Part shown: in pieces, positions 53,808 through 62,554 of the stretch
Position numbering within the stretch: the stretch's first letter is position 1
Layout of the letters: each line of letters starts with the position of its first letter
Assembly (NCBI RefSeq): GCF_023073335.1
Contig: NZ_JADPJG010000035.1
Span: forward strand, 739,020 to 803,019
Source: Bradyrhizobium sp. 21
GTDB taxonomy: Bacteria > Pseudomonadota > Alphaproteobacteria > Rhizobiales > Xanthobacteraceae
Length of the DNA: 64,000 bases
Direction of reading: 5' to 3'
Notes under the pieces: model-generated
The model's database searches: none
Seen by the model: the letters and a program-made list of their open reading frames with translations, nothing else
Told to the model about the DNA's origin: nothing
Position numbers and translations under genes: made by a program

Positions 53808-55556
53808 CTATTTCTGCGTGACGACAAGCACCGGGCGGTTATGGGTCGCGTGCCGCGTCTGCGTATGGTCGAAGACAGCGACCCACATGTAGAGATCGTT
53901 GCCCGGCACGAAGGCTTTGTCATATCTACCGTCGCTTTTCATGTTGCGCGTCAGCTCGAGCGTCCAATGTCCGTTGCTCCATTTTGAAACACCGGTGACA
54001 TTGGCCCGCTCTCCGTCGTTGTCACCAGCAATAATCACGCCGGGCAGGATCGTGCCGAGCGGAATCTTCGCATCGGCCTCTGGAGTGTAGGGTTCGCTCT
54101 CCCCGTCGAACATGTACCAGCGGCCGTTCTCGTCGTCGCTGCTGCCGGGATTGAGATCGAATTTGCCGAGGGCTGCGACCTGCGCCTTCCAGTCCTTGGG
54201 AAGCCGCTGAACCGTGACGGGCCCTTTGTCGTCCTTGTGGATGAACTTGAAGTTATACGAATAAAGACCGCGACCGGGCTTATTCCAATAGCCACCCTGG
54301 TAGCGGGCATCGTAATTTTGCTCGGCCAGGGTCGGGGCATAGGGCGGGCCGATATATTGGCTGTCGACACGCCCGAGCATGCCCCCGCGCGACGCCTTCC
54401 ACTGCCACATGTCGATGTAGCTGCCATCCGTCGTGAAGTGGAAGCCCCGGCCGTTGATCGGCAACGGTTTTCCCGGCAGCGGGTTGACGCCGAGACTCGT
54501 CGCGCCTGCGCCGCCGAGCGATGGATTATCCGAGAAAATGACCGACAGTTTGTCCTCGTAGAAGTCGACGGCGTCTTGCAGGCCCGCCCGCTCGTCGAGC
54601 ACGTGCCAGCCATCCTCTTTCTTGATGATCGGAATGCGGCGCAGGGAACGCGTGGGATCCTCCCAGCGGAAGGCGAAATAGATCTTCTGCCCGTCGTGCA
54701 GGGCGCGCACCTCCACGAGCGATTCGCCCGATCCATCGAGATTGGCACCCTGCTGCGTGCGGATGACGACGGGGCGCGCGCGCGACCAGGCGGGATCGCC
54801 CATGGCCCCGTCCAGCTTGGGCGCGTCGCTCACCCGTGCGACGACGAGCGTATCGCGCGTCGCCCAGTCGAGCCCGGCGACACCGCACGTGATCGCCACC
54901 CCGATTGCAGCGGCGACGAGAAGAGGCCTCGGCCGCACGGCCCTGGTGATCGCGAGCGGCTCCGGCCGAAACAGGCGGAAGATCTGCAGCCAGCCGCCAT
55001 AGAGAAAATGCGCGGCGATATGCGCGAAGATATAGACGAGCCCGACGAAGGCGGCGGTCGAGTGGAGATAAGCCCACCAGCCGCCATAGCCGAGATACAT
55101 CATGACGCCCGTCCCCGTGAGGAAGATCACGAGCGCATAGACGAACCAGTGCAGGATGACGTTGACGGCGCCCCATTTGAGGCGAGCCGGAGCGCGCATC
55201 GCGAGGATCCGCGTCTTCCTGGGGCTGTTGCGCTCGACCAGGCCGCTGCGCGCGAGGTAGGCGACGTAGGCCGCCCCGCAGAAGAAGACGGCGAGCCCCG
55301 CGAGCAAATGCCAGGAAAAGATCTCGCCTTGCGGCAGGACTGGAGCGAGCCATTTCGAGAAGGGGGCGCTCATCGCGTCCGCTGCGATGCGTATGCCGGT
55401 CACGAGGCTGACGACGAACGCGATCGCGGTCGCCCAATGGAGCGCTATCGTCCCGACATCCGTGCGTGGCGGGCTTTCTCTGGTCTTTGTTTGAGCGAGG
55501 CTTCTCTCGGTCGAGGCGTCGGCGTTCTTTCGAGCGGTGACATCGTCCATTTGCAT
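53808..55556 (-). CDS. Cytochrome b561-like domain fused to an ethylbenzene dehydrogenase-related heme domain
   Basis: The 582-residue protein has an N-terminal di-heme cytochrome b membrane domain with four or five segments and several conserved histidines (ALHWATA, FSWHLLAG, ILHWFVYAL, YLHSTAAF, AHIAAHFL). After a further membrane segment near 215-235 comes a periplasmic domain like the gamma (heme b) subunit of ethylbenzene dehydrogenase and relatives ('LDGAMGDPAWSRA...VRALHDGQKIYFAFRWEDPTRS', and 'GHWTLELTRNM'). No molybdenum catalytic subunit is nearby. With the 2Fe-2S reductase downstream it may link cytoplasmic NAD(P)H to a periplasmic acceptor; the substrate is unknown. The start was set at 55556, with GGAAAG before it. 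Confidence 0.85.
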   Translation of the reverse strand: MQMDDVTARKNADASTERSLAQTKTRESPPRTDVGTIALHWATAIAFVVSLVTGIRIAADAMSAPFSKWLAPVLPQGEIFSWHLLAGLAVFFCGAAYVAYLARSGLVERNSPRKTRILAMRAPARLKWGAVNVILHWFVYALVIFLTGTGVMMYLGYGGWWAYLHSTAAFVGLVYIFAHIAAHFLYGGWLQIFRLFRPEPLAITRAVRPRPLLVAAAIGVAITCGVAGLDWATRDTLVVARVSDAPKLDGAMGDPAWSRARPVVIRTQQGANLDGSGESLVEVRALHDGQKIYFAFRWEDPTRSLRRIPIIKKEDGWHVLDERAGLQDAVDFYEDKLSVIFSDNPSLGGAGATSLGVNPLPGKPLPINGRGFHFTTDGSYIDMWQWKASRGGMLGRVDSQYIGPPYAPTLAEQNYDARYQGGYWNKPGRGLYSYNFKFIHKDDKGPVTVQRLPKDWKAQVAALGKFDLNPGSSDDENGRWYMFDGESEPYTPEADAKIPLGTILPGVIIAGDNDGERANVTGVSKWSNGHWTLELTRNMKSDGRYDKAFVPGNDLYMWVAVFDHTQTRHATHNRPVLVVTQK

Positions 55557-56174
55557 AAAGCTTTCCACGGTAAACCGGCAGAGCTACAGCGTCCGCTTTT
55601 CGCTTCTCCCGGAAAGGCGAACAGCTGCGATCAAGCTACCTGAGCGATATCATAAGCAAATTATCAAGTCTGGCGAGATGTCTCGTTTCGCGTCAACTCG
55701 TCCCAGATCGGCCGTCCTCTGGACATTCGAGAGGGCGCGAGCATCACGAGGGTTCCGAGGATTTCTGGTGGGCGGTTGTGCTCCGCTCTGCGTAGACGGC
55801 CCCCTCCGCTTGCGCGATGGCGCCAGAAAGGCCGTGAAGCATTGGGGATTTGGCAAGATGGGCATGGTAGCCGAGGCGGCCGGCATCGATCATTGTCCCA
55901 ATCAAAGCGGTCGGCCAATGAGCCACCCTTGGGGCACACGCAGTCTGGAAGTCTGGTCTCTCGTCCAGGTTAGCTCTGGCGCTGGGCAGCTTGGAGCGCG
56001 GCCGTTGCGCGAGTCGCTAAACCACGTCCATCATGAACTCGGCGGAAACGTTGGGGGGACGTAACTGGCCTTCAGTCGCCCCTCCCAGCAGCTTGAATTC
56101 ATATAACAATTTCAATTGCATGAGTTCGCTTTTTTGTTCTGAATGGCGCGCCAATAGCGGTGGTGAATCATCCA
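55557..56174. other. 618-base gap without a supported gene
   Basis: Both strands have short frames here, but none has a plausible start with a binding site and protein-like composition. It should hold the promoter of the cytochrome b gene (minus) at its left end and that of the exported protein gene (plus) at its right, where TTCATATAACAATTTCAATT at about 56096 is AT-rich. Confidence 0.5.
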
Positions 56175-57077
56175 ATGCGTATGATCGATCGTCTGTTCTG
56201 CTGTCTCATTCTCTTCCTTGCAGTCGCAGCCGTTCCGGTGCCTCCCGTGCGCGCAACTGAGACCTGCCCGTTCATCAGCGCCCAGGAGCTCGCCGGCGCG
56301 ATGCCGGCGCTCAAATGGTCACTGATTTCAAATCAGGACGGCCGCGGCTGCATCTATCAGGGCGGGCGCGGCGACACGATGATGTTGACCGTGTTCCGCA
56401 ATCCCGACAAGGACCGCGCCAGGGAATTGTATGCGACCTTCGTCAAGACGCTGGGCGAGCGCATGCCGCTGAACGTGGTGTCCGGGATCGGCGACGAAGG
56501 CCAGAGCGGAGCGAGTGCCGCCGGTGCGCAGCGCCAGGAGGCCTCGGTCGTCGCCTTGTCCGGCGATACAATTCTGCAGATCAGCGTCTATCCGATCGGC
56601 CGGCGTGCCGACGACGCGCTGCTCGGACCGCTCACCGAAGCCGCGCGAATTGCCGTCGGAAACACGAGCAAGACCAGCGAGCGGTTCGGCAATTGCGAGT
56701 GGCTGACTGCCGCGGATGCCGACGGCTTTCTCGACAAGAATACGCTGACGGTGCAGCGGACCGGCGCCGGCAGCTGCATGATGTTCGATCGCGAGGCCAA
56801 CACCATGACCGTCGCGGTGATCGCGACCTCGCGCGGCACCGCCATCGGCATGATGAAACGCGCAGGTCCCTGCAAACATGTGGCGATCCCCGAGCTCGGC
56901 AATGAAGCGTTCGGCGAGCATTCCTGCACCAAGGGCAACGGCAACGCCGTCAACATCTATGTCTGGAAGAACGGCAGGCAGGCCTCGATCCTGTTCGCGC
57001 CGGTCAACCCGCATCCCGAGTCCGGTTCGGTCGAGCGCCTCAAGGCGGTCGCCGGGCGGGTCTATGGAAAACTGTAA
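56175..57077 (+). CDS. Exported protein with two similar halves, unknown function
   Basis: The protein of about 300 residues starts with a signal peptide (MRMIDRLFCCLILFLAVAAV) cleaved after VRA. Two halves share a pattern: 'CPFISAQELAGAMPALKW...GRGCIYQ...MMLTVF' and 'FGNCEWLTAADADGFLDKNT...AGSCMMFD...MTVAVI', each with two cysteines. This suggests a duplicated domain with paired disulphides, similar to DUF3558-like exported proteins, though I cannot name the family. Probably periplasmic. It is convergent with the IclR-type gene, with 54 bases between. Confidence 0.75.
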   Translation: MRMIDRLFCCLILFLAVAAVPVPPVRATETCPFISAQELAGAMPALKWSLISNQDGRGCIYQGGRGDTMMLTVFRNPDKDRARELYATFVKTLGERMPLNVVSGIGDEGQSGASAAGAQRQEASVVALSGDTILQISVYPIGRRADDALLGPLTEAARIAVGNTSKTSERFGNCEWLTAADADGFLDKNTLTVQRTGAGSCMMFDREANTMTVAVIATSRGTAIGMMKRAGPCKHVAIPELGNEAFGEHSCTKGNGNAVNIYVWKNGRQASILFAPVNPHPESGSVERLKAVAGRVYGKL

Positions 57078-57131
57078 CGGCGCCGCGTGACATGGCGGGC
57101 GCGTGCGCCCGCTCGCCGCCGCCGACCGCCT

Positions 57132-57941
57132 TCAACGGCCCGCCAGTGCCTCCTTGCACTTGGCCGCGAAGGCGTTGAGGTAAGCGCCCATCTCGCTCGC
57201 CAGCGCGTCGGACCGGTCGACATTCTGCAGGCTCATGTTGAGTGCGTAGACTGGAAGCCCCTCGAGCACGATGGGCGTTGCGACGGCGAGAACGGCAGGT
57301 TGCCACGACACCGCGCAATAGCCGTCGCGTGCGACGGAACCGATCGATGTCCTGATGTCTGCGAGCAGCGCCTTCGTCGCCGCGGCGCTGCGCCGTCTGA
57401 ACAGTTTTAGCAATCGCTCGCGCTCGGGCTCCGCAATGCCGGCCAGATAGGCACGACCGAGCGACGTCAACTCCATCGGGACCTGCTGACCGGCGACCAC
57501 GTTGCGCAGCGCCGCGCGCGGGCTGTATCGGATCGATTCGAGATAGACCATCATGGTTCGATCCGCGGCCGCGAGCCCCACGTTGAGCCGGCGCTTCGCC
57601 GATTCCGCCCGCATCATCGCTCCGATCGTATTGAGCACCGGTGATCCTGTCCGCATCGCGTGACCGATACTGATGACGGACGCGGCAAGGCGGTAGCTCC
57701 GCTCAGTGCGGACTTCGTCGAGCATCCCGGAATTGACCAGCGTTCGTGTCAGCCGGCTGACCGTCGACCGCGGCAATCCGGTTCGCTCCGCGATCTCGCC
57801 GTTGCCCAGCGTATCGACGCCGGGACGGAAAGCCCTGAGGATTTCGATGCCCCTTTCGAGCGACCGGTTGCCATCAACCCCGCCCGCATATCTGCGCGCC
57901 TGCGCCACATCCAGCCTCCCAGGAATTCCCGCCCAAGCCAT
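57132..57941 (-). CDS. IclR-family transcriptional regulator
   Basis: The 269-residue protein has an N-terminal winged helix (SLERGIEILRAF, 'IAERTGLPRSTVSRLTRTLV') and a C-terminal IclR effector domain ('RDGYCAVSWQPAVLAVATPI'). It is divergent from an acyl-CoA operon and probably controls it. The start is uncertain between an ATG at 57941 and a GTG at 57947. Both lie at or inside the palindrome at 57942-57956, which would make the regulator repress itself. A more internal start is possible. Confidence 0.88.
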   Translation of the reverse strand: MAWAGIPGRLDVAQARRYAGGVDGNRSLERGIEILRAFRPGVDTLGNGEIAERTGLPRSTVSRLTRTLVNSGMLDEVRTERSYRLAASVISIGHAMRTGSPVLNTIGAMMRAESAKRRLNVGLAAADRTMMVYLESIRYSPRAALRNVVAGQQVPMELTSLGRAYLAGIAEPERERLLKLFRRRSAAATKALLADIRTSIGSVARDGYCAVSWQPAVLAVATPIVLEGLPVYALNMSLQNVDRSDALASEMGAYLNAFAAKCKEALAGR

Positions 57942-57956
57942 TTCCACTAAGTGGAA
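57942..57956. promoter_or_regulatory. Perfect palindrome, probable IclR-family operator
   Basis: TTCCACTAAGTGGAA is a perfect 6-base inverted repeat around TAA in the gap between the IclR-family gene and the divergent acyl-CoA operon. IclR proteins bind short palindromes such as TGGAA-N-TTCCA. It overlaps the start of the regulator gene, and its centre is about 105 bases before the enoyl-CoA hydratase ATG. Confidence 0.6.
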
Positions 57957-58054
57957 TTAGGGGGATGTTCCGGGGGATGCAAGCCGCTATAGCCACCGGG
58001 AAGAAGAATGCCTGGCCGCGCAAGGCTCGACGACTCCAGGCCACGGAGCTTGCC

Positions 58055-58846
58055 ATGTCCTATCAGTCTATCGAGTTTTCCGTCGAAGCCGGTGTCGCGA
58101 CCATCGCATTCAACCGGCCAGAACGGCGCAACGCCATGAGCGACGACATGCGCGCCGAGTTCGTCAGTGCGCTCGAAACCGTGTCCCGCGACAAGGCGAT
58201 CAAGGCCCTGGTGCTGACCGGGCGCGGCAACGCCTTCTGTGCCGGCGGCGATATCAGCGGCATGAAGCGCCGGCTCGCGGCGCCGCAGGGCGAAGTTGCA
58301 TTCAACGGATGGAGCCGTCAGCAGGGCGTGCATCACGTGCAGTCGTTCCTGCTCGGCCTGCCGAAACCGACCATCGCCGCCGTCAACGGCGCCGCGGCGG
58401 GCCTCGGTGCGGACACCGCGCTGGCCTGCGACTTCGTCATGGGGACGGAACGATCGAAATTCACCTGGTCCTACATCAAGCGAGGTCTGATCCCCGACGG
58501 CGGCGGCCTGTATTTCCTGCCTCGCCGGGTCGGGCTTCCCAGGGCAAAGGAGTTGATCTTCACCGGGCGCATGGTCGAGGCCGACGAAGCGCTCTCGCTC
58601 GGCATCGTCGATCGCAAGGTGGCCTCGACCGAGCTCTTGCCGGCAGCGCAGGCCTGGGCGGCCGAACTGGCTCAGGGGTCTCCCACCGCGCTGGCGCTGG
58701 GCAAGAAGATCCTGAATGAAACCTTCGAGCATTCGGCGCACGACATTTTCAGTCTCGGCAGCCAGGCACAGGCGATCTGCTACACCAGCGCAGAGCATCG
58801 GGATGCCGTGACGGCGTTCCTTGCGCAATCCGCGTCGAAGGATTGA
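58055..58846 (+). CDS. Enoyl-CoA hydratase/isomerase family protein
   Basis: The 263-residue crotonase-fold protein has the oxyanion motifs NAFCAGGDISGM and NGAAAGLGADTALACD. Of the two hydratase glutamates, one position is Tyr (SYIKRG, where hydratases have PEI) and the other is kept (KELIFTG). IPDGGGLYFLPRRVG recalls isomerases and PaaG-like enzymes, so isomerase or another CoA-ester reaction is more likely than hydration. The start ATG at 58055 has CGGAG upstream. It is 3 bases before the acyl-CoA ligase gene, and leads the operon divergent to the IclR-family gene. Confidence 0.88.
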   Translation: MSYQSIEFSVEAGVATIAFNRPERRNAMSDDMRAEFVSALETVSRDKAIKALVLTGRGNAFCAGGDISGMKRRLAAPQGEVAFNGWSRQQGVHHVQSFLLGLPKPTIAAVNGAAAGLGADTALACDFVMGTERSKFTWSYIKRGLIPDGGGLYFLPRRVGLPRAKELIFTGRMVEADEALSLGIVDRKVASTELLPAAQAWAAELAQGSPTALALGKKILNETFEHSAHDIFSLGSQAQAICYTSAEHRDAVTAFLAQSASKD

Positions 58847-58849
58847 GCG

Positions 58850-60937
58850 ATGGATGCGATCGAACGGCTGATCCGACCGCGTAGCGTCGCCATCATCGGT
58901 GCCTCCGCGGACCCCAGCAAGACGTCGGGGCGGCCAGTCTCCTATCTCCTGAAGCACGGATTTGCCGGCGAGATCTATCCGGTCAATCCGAAGGTCGGAG
59001 AGATCGGCGGCCGGGCCTGCTACCCCGATGTCGCTTCGCTGCCCGATGTGCCTGACGTCGGCATCGTCTTGCTCGGCGCGGAGCGCGCGCACATCGCAGT
59101 GCGCGAATTGTCGAAGCGGGGGGCTGCCGCGGCGATCGTTCTGGCCAGCGGCTTCACCGAAACCGGGGCGGAAGGCGCCGAGCGCCAGAAGCAGCTCATG
59201 GACGCCGCCGGATCCATGCGGCTGCTCGGGCCGAACACGATCGGCCTCGTCAATCTCACCGACAATATCGTGCTGTCGGCATCCGGCGCGCTGGCGATGG
59301 ATCACTTCCCGACAGGCTCGATCGGGCTGGTCTCGCAAAGCGGGGGCATTCTCGGCGCCTTGTTGTCGCGCGCCGCGGCGCGCGGGGTAGGGCTGTCAAA
59401 GCTGGTGTCGACCAGCAACGAAGCCGATCTCGAACTCGCCGACTTCATCGACTTTCTGGCCGATGACGGCGCAACCAGGGTCATTGCGCTCTATATCGAG
59501 GCGATCCGCAACCCGGCTCGCTTTCGGGAGGCAGTCCTCAAGGCGCGCCGCGCCGGCAAGCCCGTTGTCGCCTTCAAGATCGGGCGATCGGAAGCGGGGG
59601 CAAAGGCGGCCGTCTCGCACACGGGCGCGCTTGCGGGCTCCGACCGCATGTACGACGCCTTGTTCAGGCAGCTTGGCGTGATCCGCGCAAAAACGTTCGA
59701 AGACCTGCTCGACATTCCCGCAGCCCTTAGCGCAGGGCGGAAGCTGTCCGGCAAGCGTGTGGCGATCCTGACCTCGACCGGCGGCGCCGGCACGATCGTG
59801 TCCGACAGTCTCGGCGTCGCCGGCTTTGCGACACCCGCTCCCGACATTGAGACGGCCGCGCAATTGCGCGCATTGCAGTCGGGATCGCATGCCATGCTCG
59901 ACCGCAACCCGATCGACGTGACCCTGGCTGGTCTGCAACCCGATCTGCTTCGCGCCGCAATCCGCATCCTGCTCGCAAGTCCGTCCTATGATGCGTTGAC
60001 AATCATTGTCGGCTCGTCGGCCGTGGGATCGCCGACGCTGATGGCCGACGCCATCCACGACTGCCTGCCGATGAGTGACAAGCCCGTCATTGCCTATGTC
60101 AGTCCCCACGCGCCCGACGTGGCCTCCGCCCTCACCCGGCGAGGCGTCCCGGCCTATACGTCCGCCGAGAGCTGCGCTGCTGCGCTCGACGGCCTTTTGC
60201 AGGCTGCAATGCCGGAGCAGGTTCAGACATACGGCTCGGTCCAGCCGGCGGTCGATATCAGCGACGTCTCGTCGGGATCGCTGGATGAGGCACAGGCCAA
60301 GGCGCTGTTCGCCCGTTTCGGCGTTCCGGTCGTGGCGGAGAAGGTGGTCACAACATCAGGCGAAGCGGAACAAGCGGCGCGCGGCTTCAGTGGCCGCGTC
60401 GTGCTCAAGATTCTCTCGCGCGAGATCTTGCACAAGAGCGACGTCGGCGGCGTCGCGGTCAACCTGACCACTGATGCGATTGGCGGCCGCCTCACGGCGA
60501 TGGCTGACGAGGTCGCGCTGAGGACCGGGAAGCGACCCGACCAATTCCTGGTTCAGAAGATGATCTCAGGCGGGGTCGAAATCATTCTCGGGATGCATCG
60601 CGATCCCCTGGGCACCGGGATCCTTCTCGGCATGGGCGGTGTCACCGCCGAACTGTTCAAGGACACGACGATGCGTCTGCTCCCACCGGAAGGCGGCCTC
60701 GGTCTGGCCGAGGCTCAAGCGATGGCGCGCGATCTCGTCACATGGCCCTTGCTGGACGGTTTTCGCGGCCGGCCGAAATGCGATGTCGAGGCGCTCGCAG
60801 CAACGATCGTCGCTTTCTCGCGCATGGTTGCGCAACTCGGCGACCGTCTCACTGAGGCTGAAATCAATCCGGTGTTCGTACTGCCGGCCGGCCAGGGCGT
60901 GAAGGCGGCAGACGGATTGGTCGTTCTCAATGTCTGA
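58850..60937 (+). CDS. NDP-forming acyl-CoA synthetase (acetate-CoA ligase family)
   Basis: The 695-residue single chain has a CoA-binding domain (SVAIIGASADPSKTSGRPV), a succinyl-CoA ligase-like domain with the phospho-His in AVSHTGALAG, and a C-terminal ATP-grasp domain ('VVLKILSREILHKSDVGGVA', 'EIILGMHRDPLGTGILLGMGG'). Such enzymes join a carboxylic acid to CoA with ATP going to ADP and phosphate. With the crotonase gene before it and a carboxylate-binding protein after it (8-base overlap), it probably activates an imported carboxylic acid. Confidence 0.92.
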   Translation: MDAIERLIRPRSVAIIGASADPSKTSGRPVSYLLKHGFAGEIYPVNPKVGEIGGRACYPDVASLPDVPDVGIVLLGAERAHIAVRELSKRGAAAAIVLASGFTETGAEGAERQKQLMDAAGSMRLLGPNTIGLVNLTDNIVLSASGALAMDHFPTGSIGLVSQSGGILGALLSRAAARGVGLSKLVSTSNEADLELADFIDFLADDGATRVIALYIEAIRNPARFREAVLKARRAGKPVVAFKIGRSEAGAKAAVSHTGALAGSDRMYDALFRQLGVIRAKTFEDLLDIPAALSAGRKLSGKRVAILTSTGGAGTIVSDSLGVAGFATPAPDIETAAQLRALQSGSHAMLDRNPIDVTLAGLQPDLLRAAIRILLASPSYDALTIIVGSSAVGSPTLMADAIHDCLPMSDKPVIAYVSPHAPDVASALTRRGVPAYTSAESCAAALDGLLQAAMPEQVQTYGSVQPAVDISDVSSGSLDEAQAKALFARFGVPVVAEKVVTTSGEAEQAARGFSGRVVLKILSREILHKSDVGGVAVNLTTDAIGGRLTAMADEVALRTGKRPDQFLVQKMISGGVEIILGMHRDPLGTGILLGMGGVTAELFKDTTMRLLPPEGGLGLAEAQAMARDLVTWPLLDGFRGRPKCDVEALAATIVAFSRMVAQLGDRLTEAEINPVFVLPAGQGVKAADGLVVLNV

Positions 60938-61991
60938 ACAGAATCGGGTGCTCCAGATGGCCATTGCCGAAATCATCAATCACGACGGCGCTCGCAAGAA
61001 GGGTTTCGCCACGCGGCGTTGGTTGGACCGCGCCGTCCTTGCCTGTACCGTCTTGCCAATGATCGCGGGCATGGGAATTGCGCCCGCGCGCGCCGAATAT
61101 CCGGACAAGATCGTCAAGATCGTGGTGCCCTTCGCGGCCGGTGGCGGGACCGACATCATCGCGCGAACGACGGCGCAGGAAATCCAGAGCGAGCTCGGTA
61201 AACCTGTCATCATCGAGAACAAGCCGGGCGCCGGAACCATCATTGGGACCCAGACCGTGGCCACCAGCGAGCCCGACGGCTATTCGCTGCTGATGGCCAC
61301 CTTCGCGCACGCGGTCAACCCGAGCCTGTACAACAAGCTGCCGTTCGATCCGCACAAGGATTTCGCGGCGGTCGCGCTGATCGCGCGGTCTTTCAATATC
61401 GTCGTCGTCAACCCCACATCCAAGATCAACTCGATCTCCGATTTGATAGCCGAGGCCAAGGCCAATCCGGGCAAGCTCAATTTCGGTACGTTCGGCACCG
61501 GCACCTCGGCCCATCTCGCGGGCGAGCTGTTCAATGCGATGGCGAAGGTCAAGATGACGGCGGTGCCCTACAAGGGCGCGGCGCCTGCGATCAGCGATCT
61601 CCTGGGCGGGCAGATCGACGTGATGTTCACCACCGTGGCGAGCGCGGCATCGCTGGTGGCCGCGGGTCAGCTCCGGGCGCTGGCTGTCACATCCGCCGAG
61701 CGTTCGGCGGCATTTCCGCAATTGCCCACCGTCGCCGAGGCGGGGGTATCAGGCTATGCCGCGGAGTCGTGGTACGGATTATACGCTCCGACCAAGACGC
61801 CTGCTCCCGTGGTTGCACGCCTGAATCAGGCTGTCGCAAAGGCCGTCCAGTCCGGCGGCTTCAAGCAACTGGAGGCAAACGAAGGTCTCATCATGGTGGG
61901 AGGCTCTCCCGAACAGCTCGATCGCTATGTCGGGCAGGAGGAGGACCGTTGGCGCAAGCTGGTCAAGGATGCGAACATCCAGGTGCAATGA
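60930..61991 (+). CDS. Tripartite tricarboxylate transporter substrate-binding protein (TctC/Bug family)
   Basis: The 353-residue protein has an N-terminal leader with an inner hydrophobic segment cut near ARA, then the Bug-family fold: 'YPDKIVKIVVPFAAGGGTDI', 'ENKPGAGTIIGTQTVA', 'TFGTGTSAHLAGELF', 'YKGAAPAISDLLGGQIDVMF', 'RALAVTSAERSAAFPQLPTV'. It binds carboxylates in the periplasm. Its start overlaps the ligase gene end. No TctA/TctB membrane genes are in the window, as is common for the many Bug proteins of these bacteria. The binding protein suggests that the operon substrate is taken up from outside. Confidence 0.92.
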   Translation: MSEQNRVLQMAIAEIINHDGARKKGFATRRWLDRAVLACTVLPMIAGMGIAPARAEYPDKIVKIVVPFAAGGGTDIIARTTAQEIQSELGKPVIIENKPGAGTIIGTQTVATSEPDGYSLLMATFAHAVNPSLYNKLPFDPHKDFAAVALIARSFNIVVVNPTSKINSISDLIAEAKANPGKLNFGTFGTGTSAHLAGELFNAMAKVKMTAVPYKGAAPAISDLLGGQIDVMFTTVASAASLVAAGQLRALAVTSAERSAAFPQLPTVAEAGVSGYAAESWYGLYAPTKTPAPVVARLNQAVAKAVQSGGFKQLEANEGLIMVGGSPEQLDRYVGQEEDRWRKLVKDANIQVQ

Positions 61992-62167
61992 CGTCGTGAT
62001 CGCCGGATCCGTGTCGAATGAGGATGCCGTCAAGCGTTCGGCAACTTCGGCTCGTACCTTGAGGCGCAGGATGCAAGCTCACCTGTAATCTGCTTCACAC
62101 GCAAACGCTCCCAACACCGCTAGATGAAATAGGCCCCGCTTCCGCGCGGCCCATTTCGGAGCTGGCG

Positions 62168-62326
62168 ATGATGGCTGCATTGGCAAAGGCGATATCCCGT
62201 GCGACGAAAATCGATGTTGAGGTCGAAACTCTAAAGGTGCTCGTGATCTTCTCGGGCGCGGGCTTGCTGCTCTCCCTCGTGGCCGCGATGATCTACGGGC
62301 AGGCTGTCACCGCCGCCTTGTTCTGA
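62168..62326 (+). CDS. 52-residue single-pass membrane protein, unknown
   Basis: A short frame (MMAALAKAISRATKIDVEVE...) has a good ribosome binding site (GGAG at 62158-62161, 6 bases before the first ATG) and one hydrophobic segment (VLVIFSGAGLLLSLVAAMIY). The basic/acidic N-terminal half would lie in the cytoplasm. I do not recognise it. It is between the TctC gene and the PLP enzyme gene. Confidence 0.6.
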   Translation: MMAALAKAISRATKIDVEVETLKVLVIFSGAGLLLSLVAAMIYGQAVTAALF

Positions 62327-62554
62327 GAACGTACGGGTTGACCGCGCCGAAGCGCCTCACCCGAGCTTCGACAGCCGCGCGATTCGAATTACGCCTTGCC
62401 ACACGAGCCATTGCTCTGATGCAGGCTGGCGACGTCGGCGCGGCCCTGGCTTTCCGTGACCCGCCGAAGCATAGCCGATCATCGAACTGTCATCGCTTGG
62501 TCATTCGCGCTCTATTGATGGCTGCTCCTTATCCGGCGCATCGTGGAGGCTGAT

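Noticed and set aside
55537..56064. 175-codon plus-strand frame in the gap before the exported protein gene
   Set aside because: It begins inside the cytochrome b gene region, has no binding site, and its composition is not protein-like; minus-strand frames in the same gap are no better.
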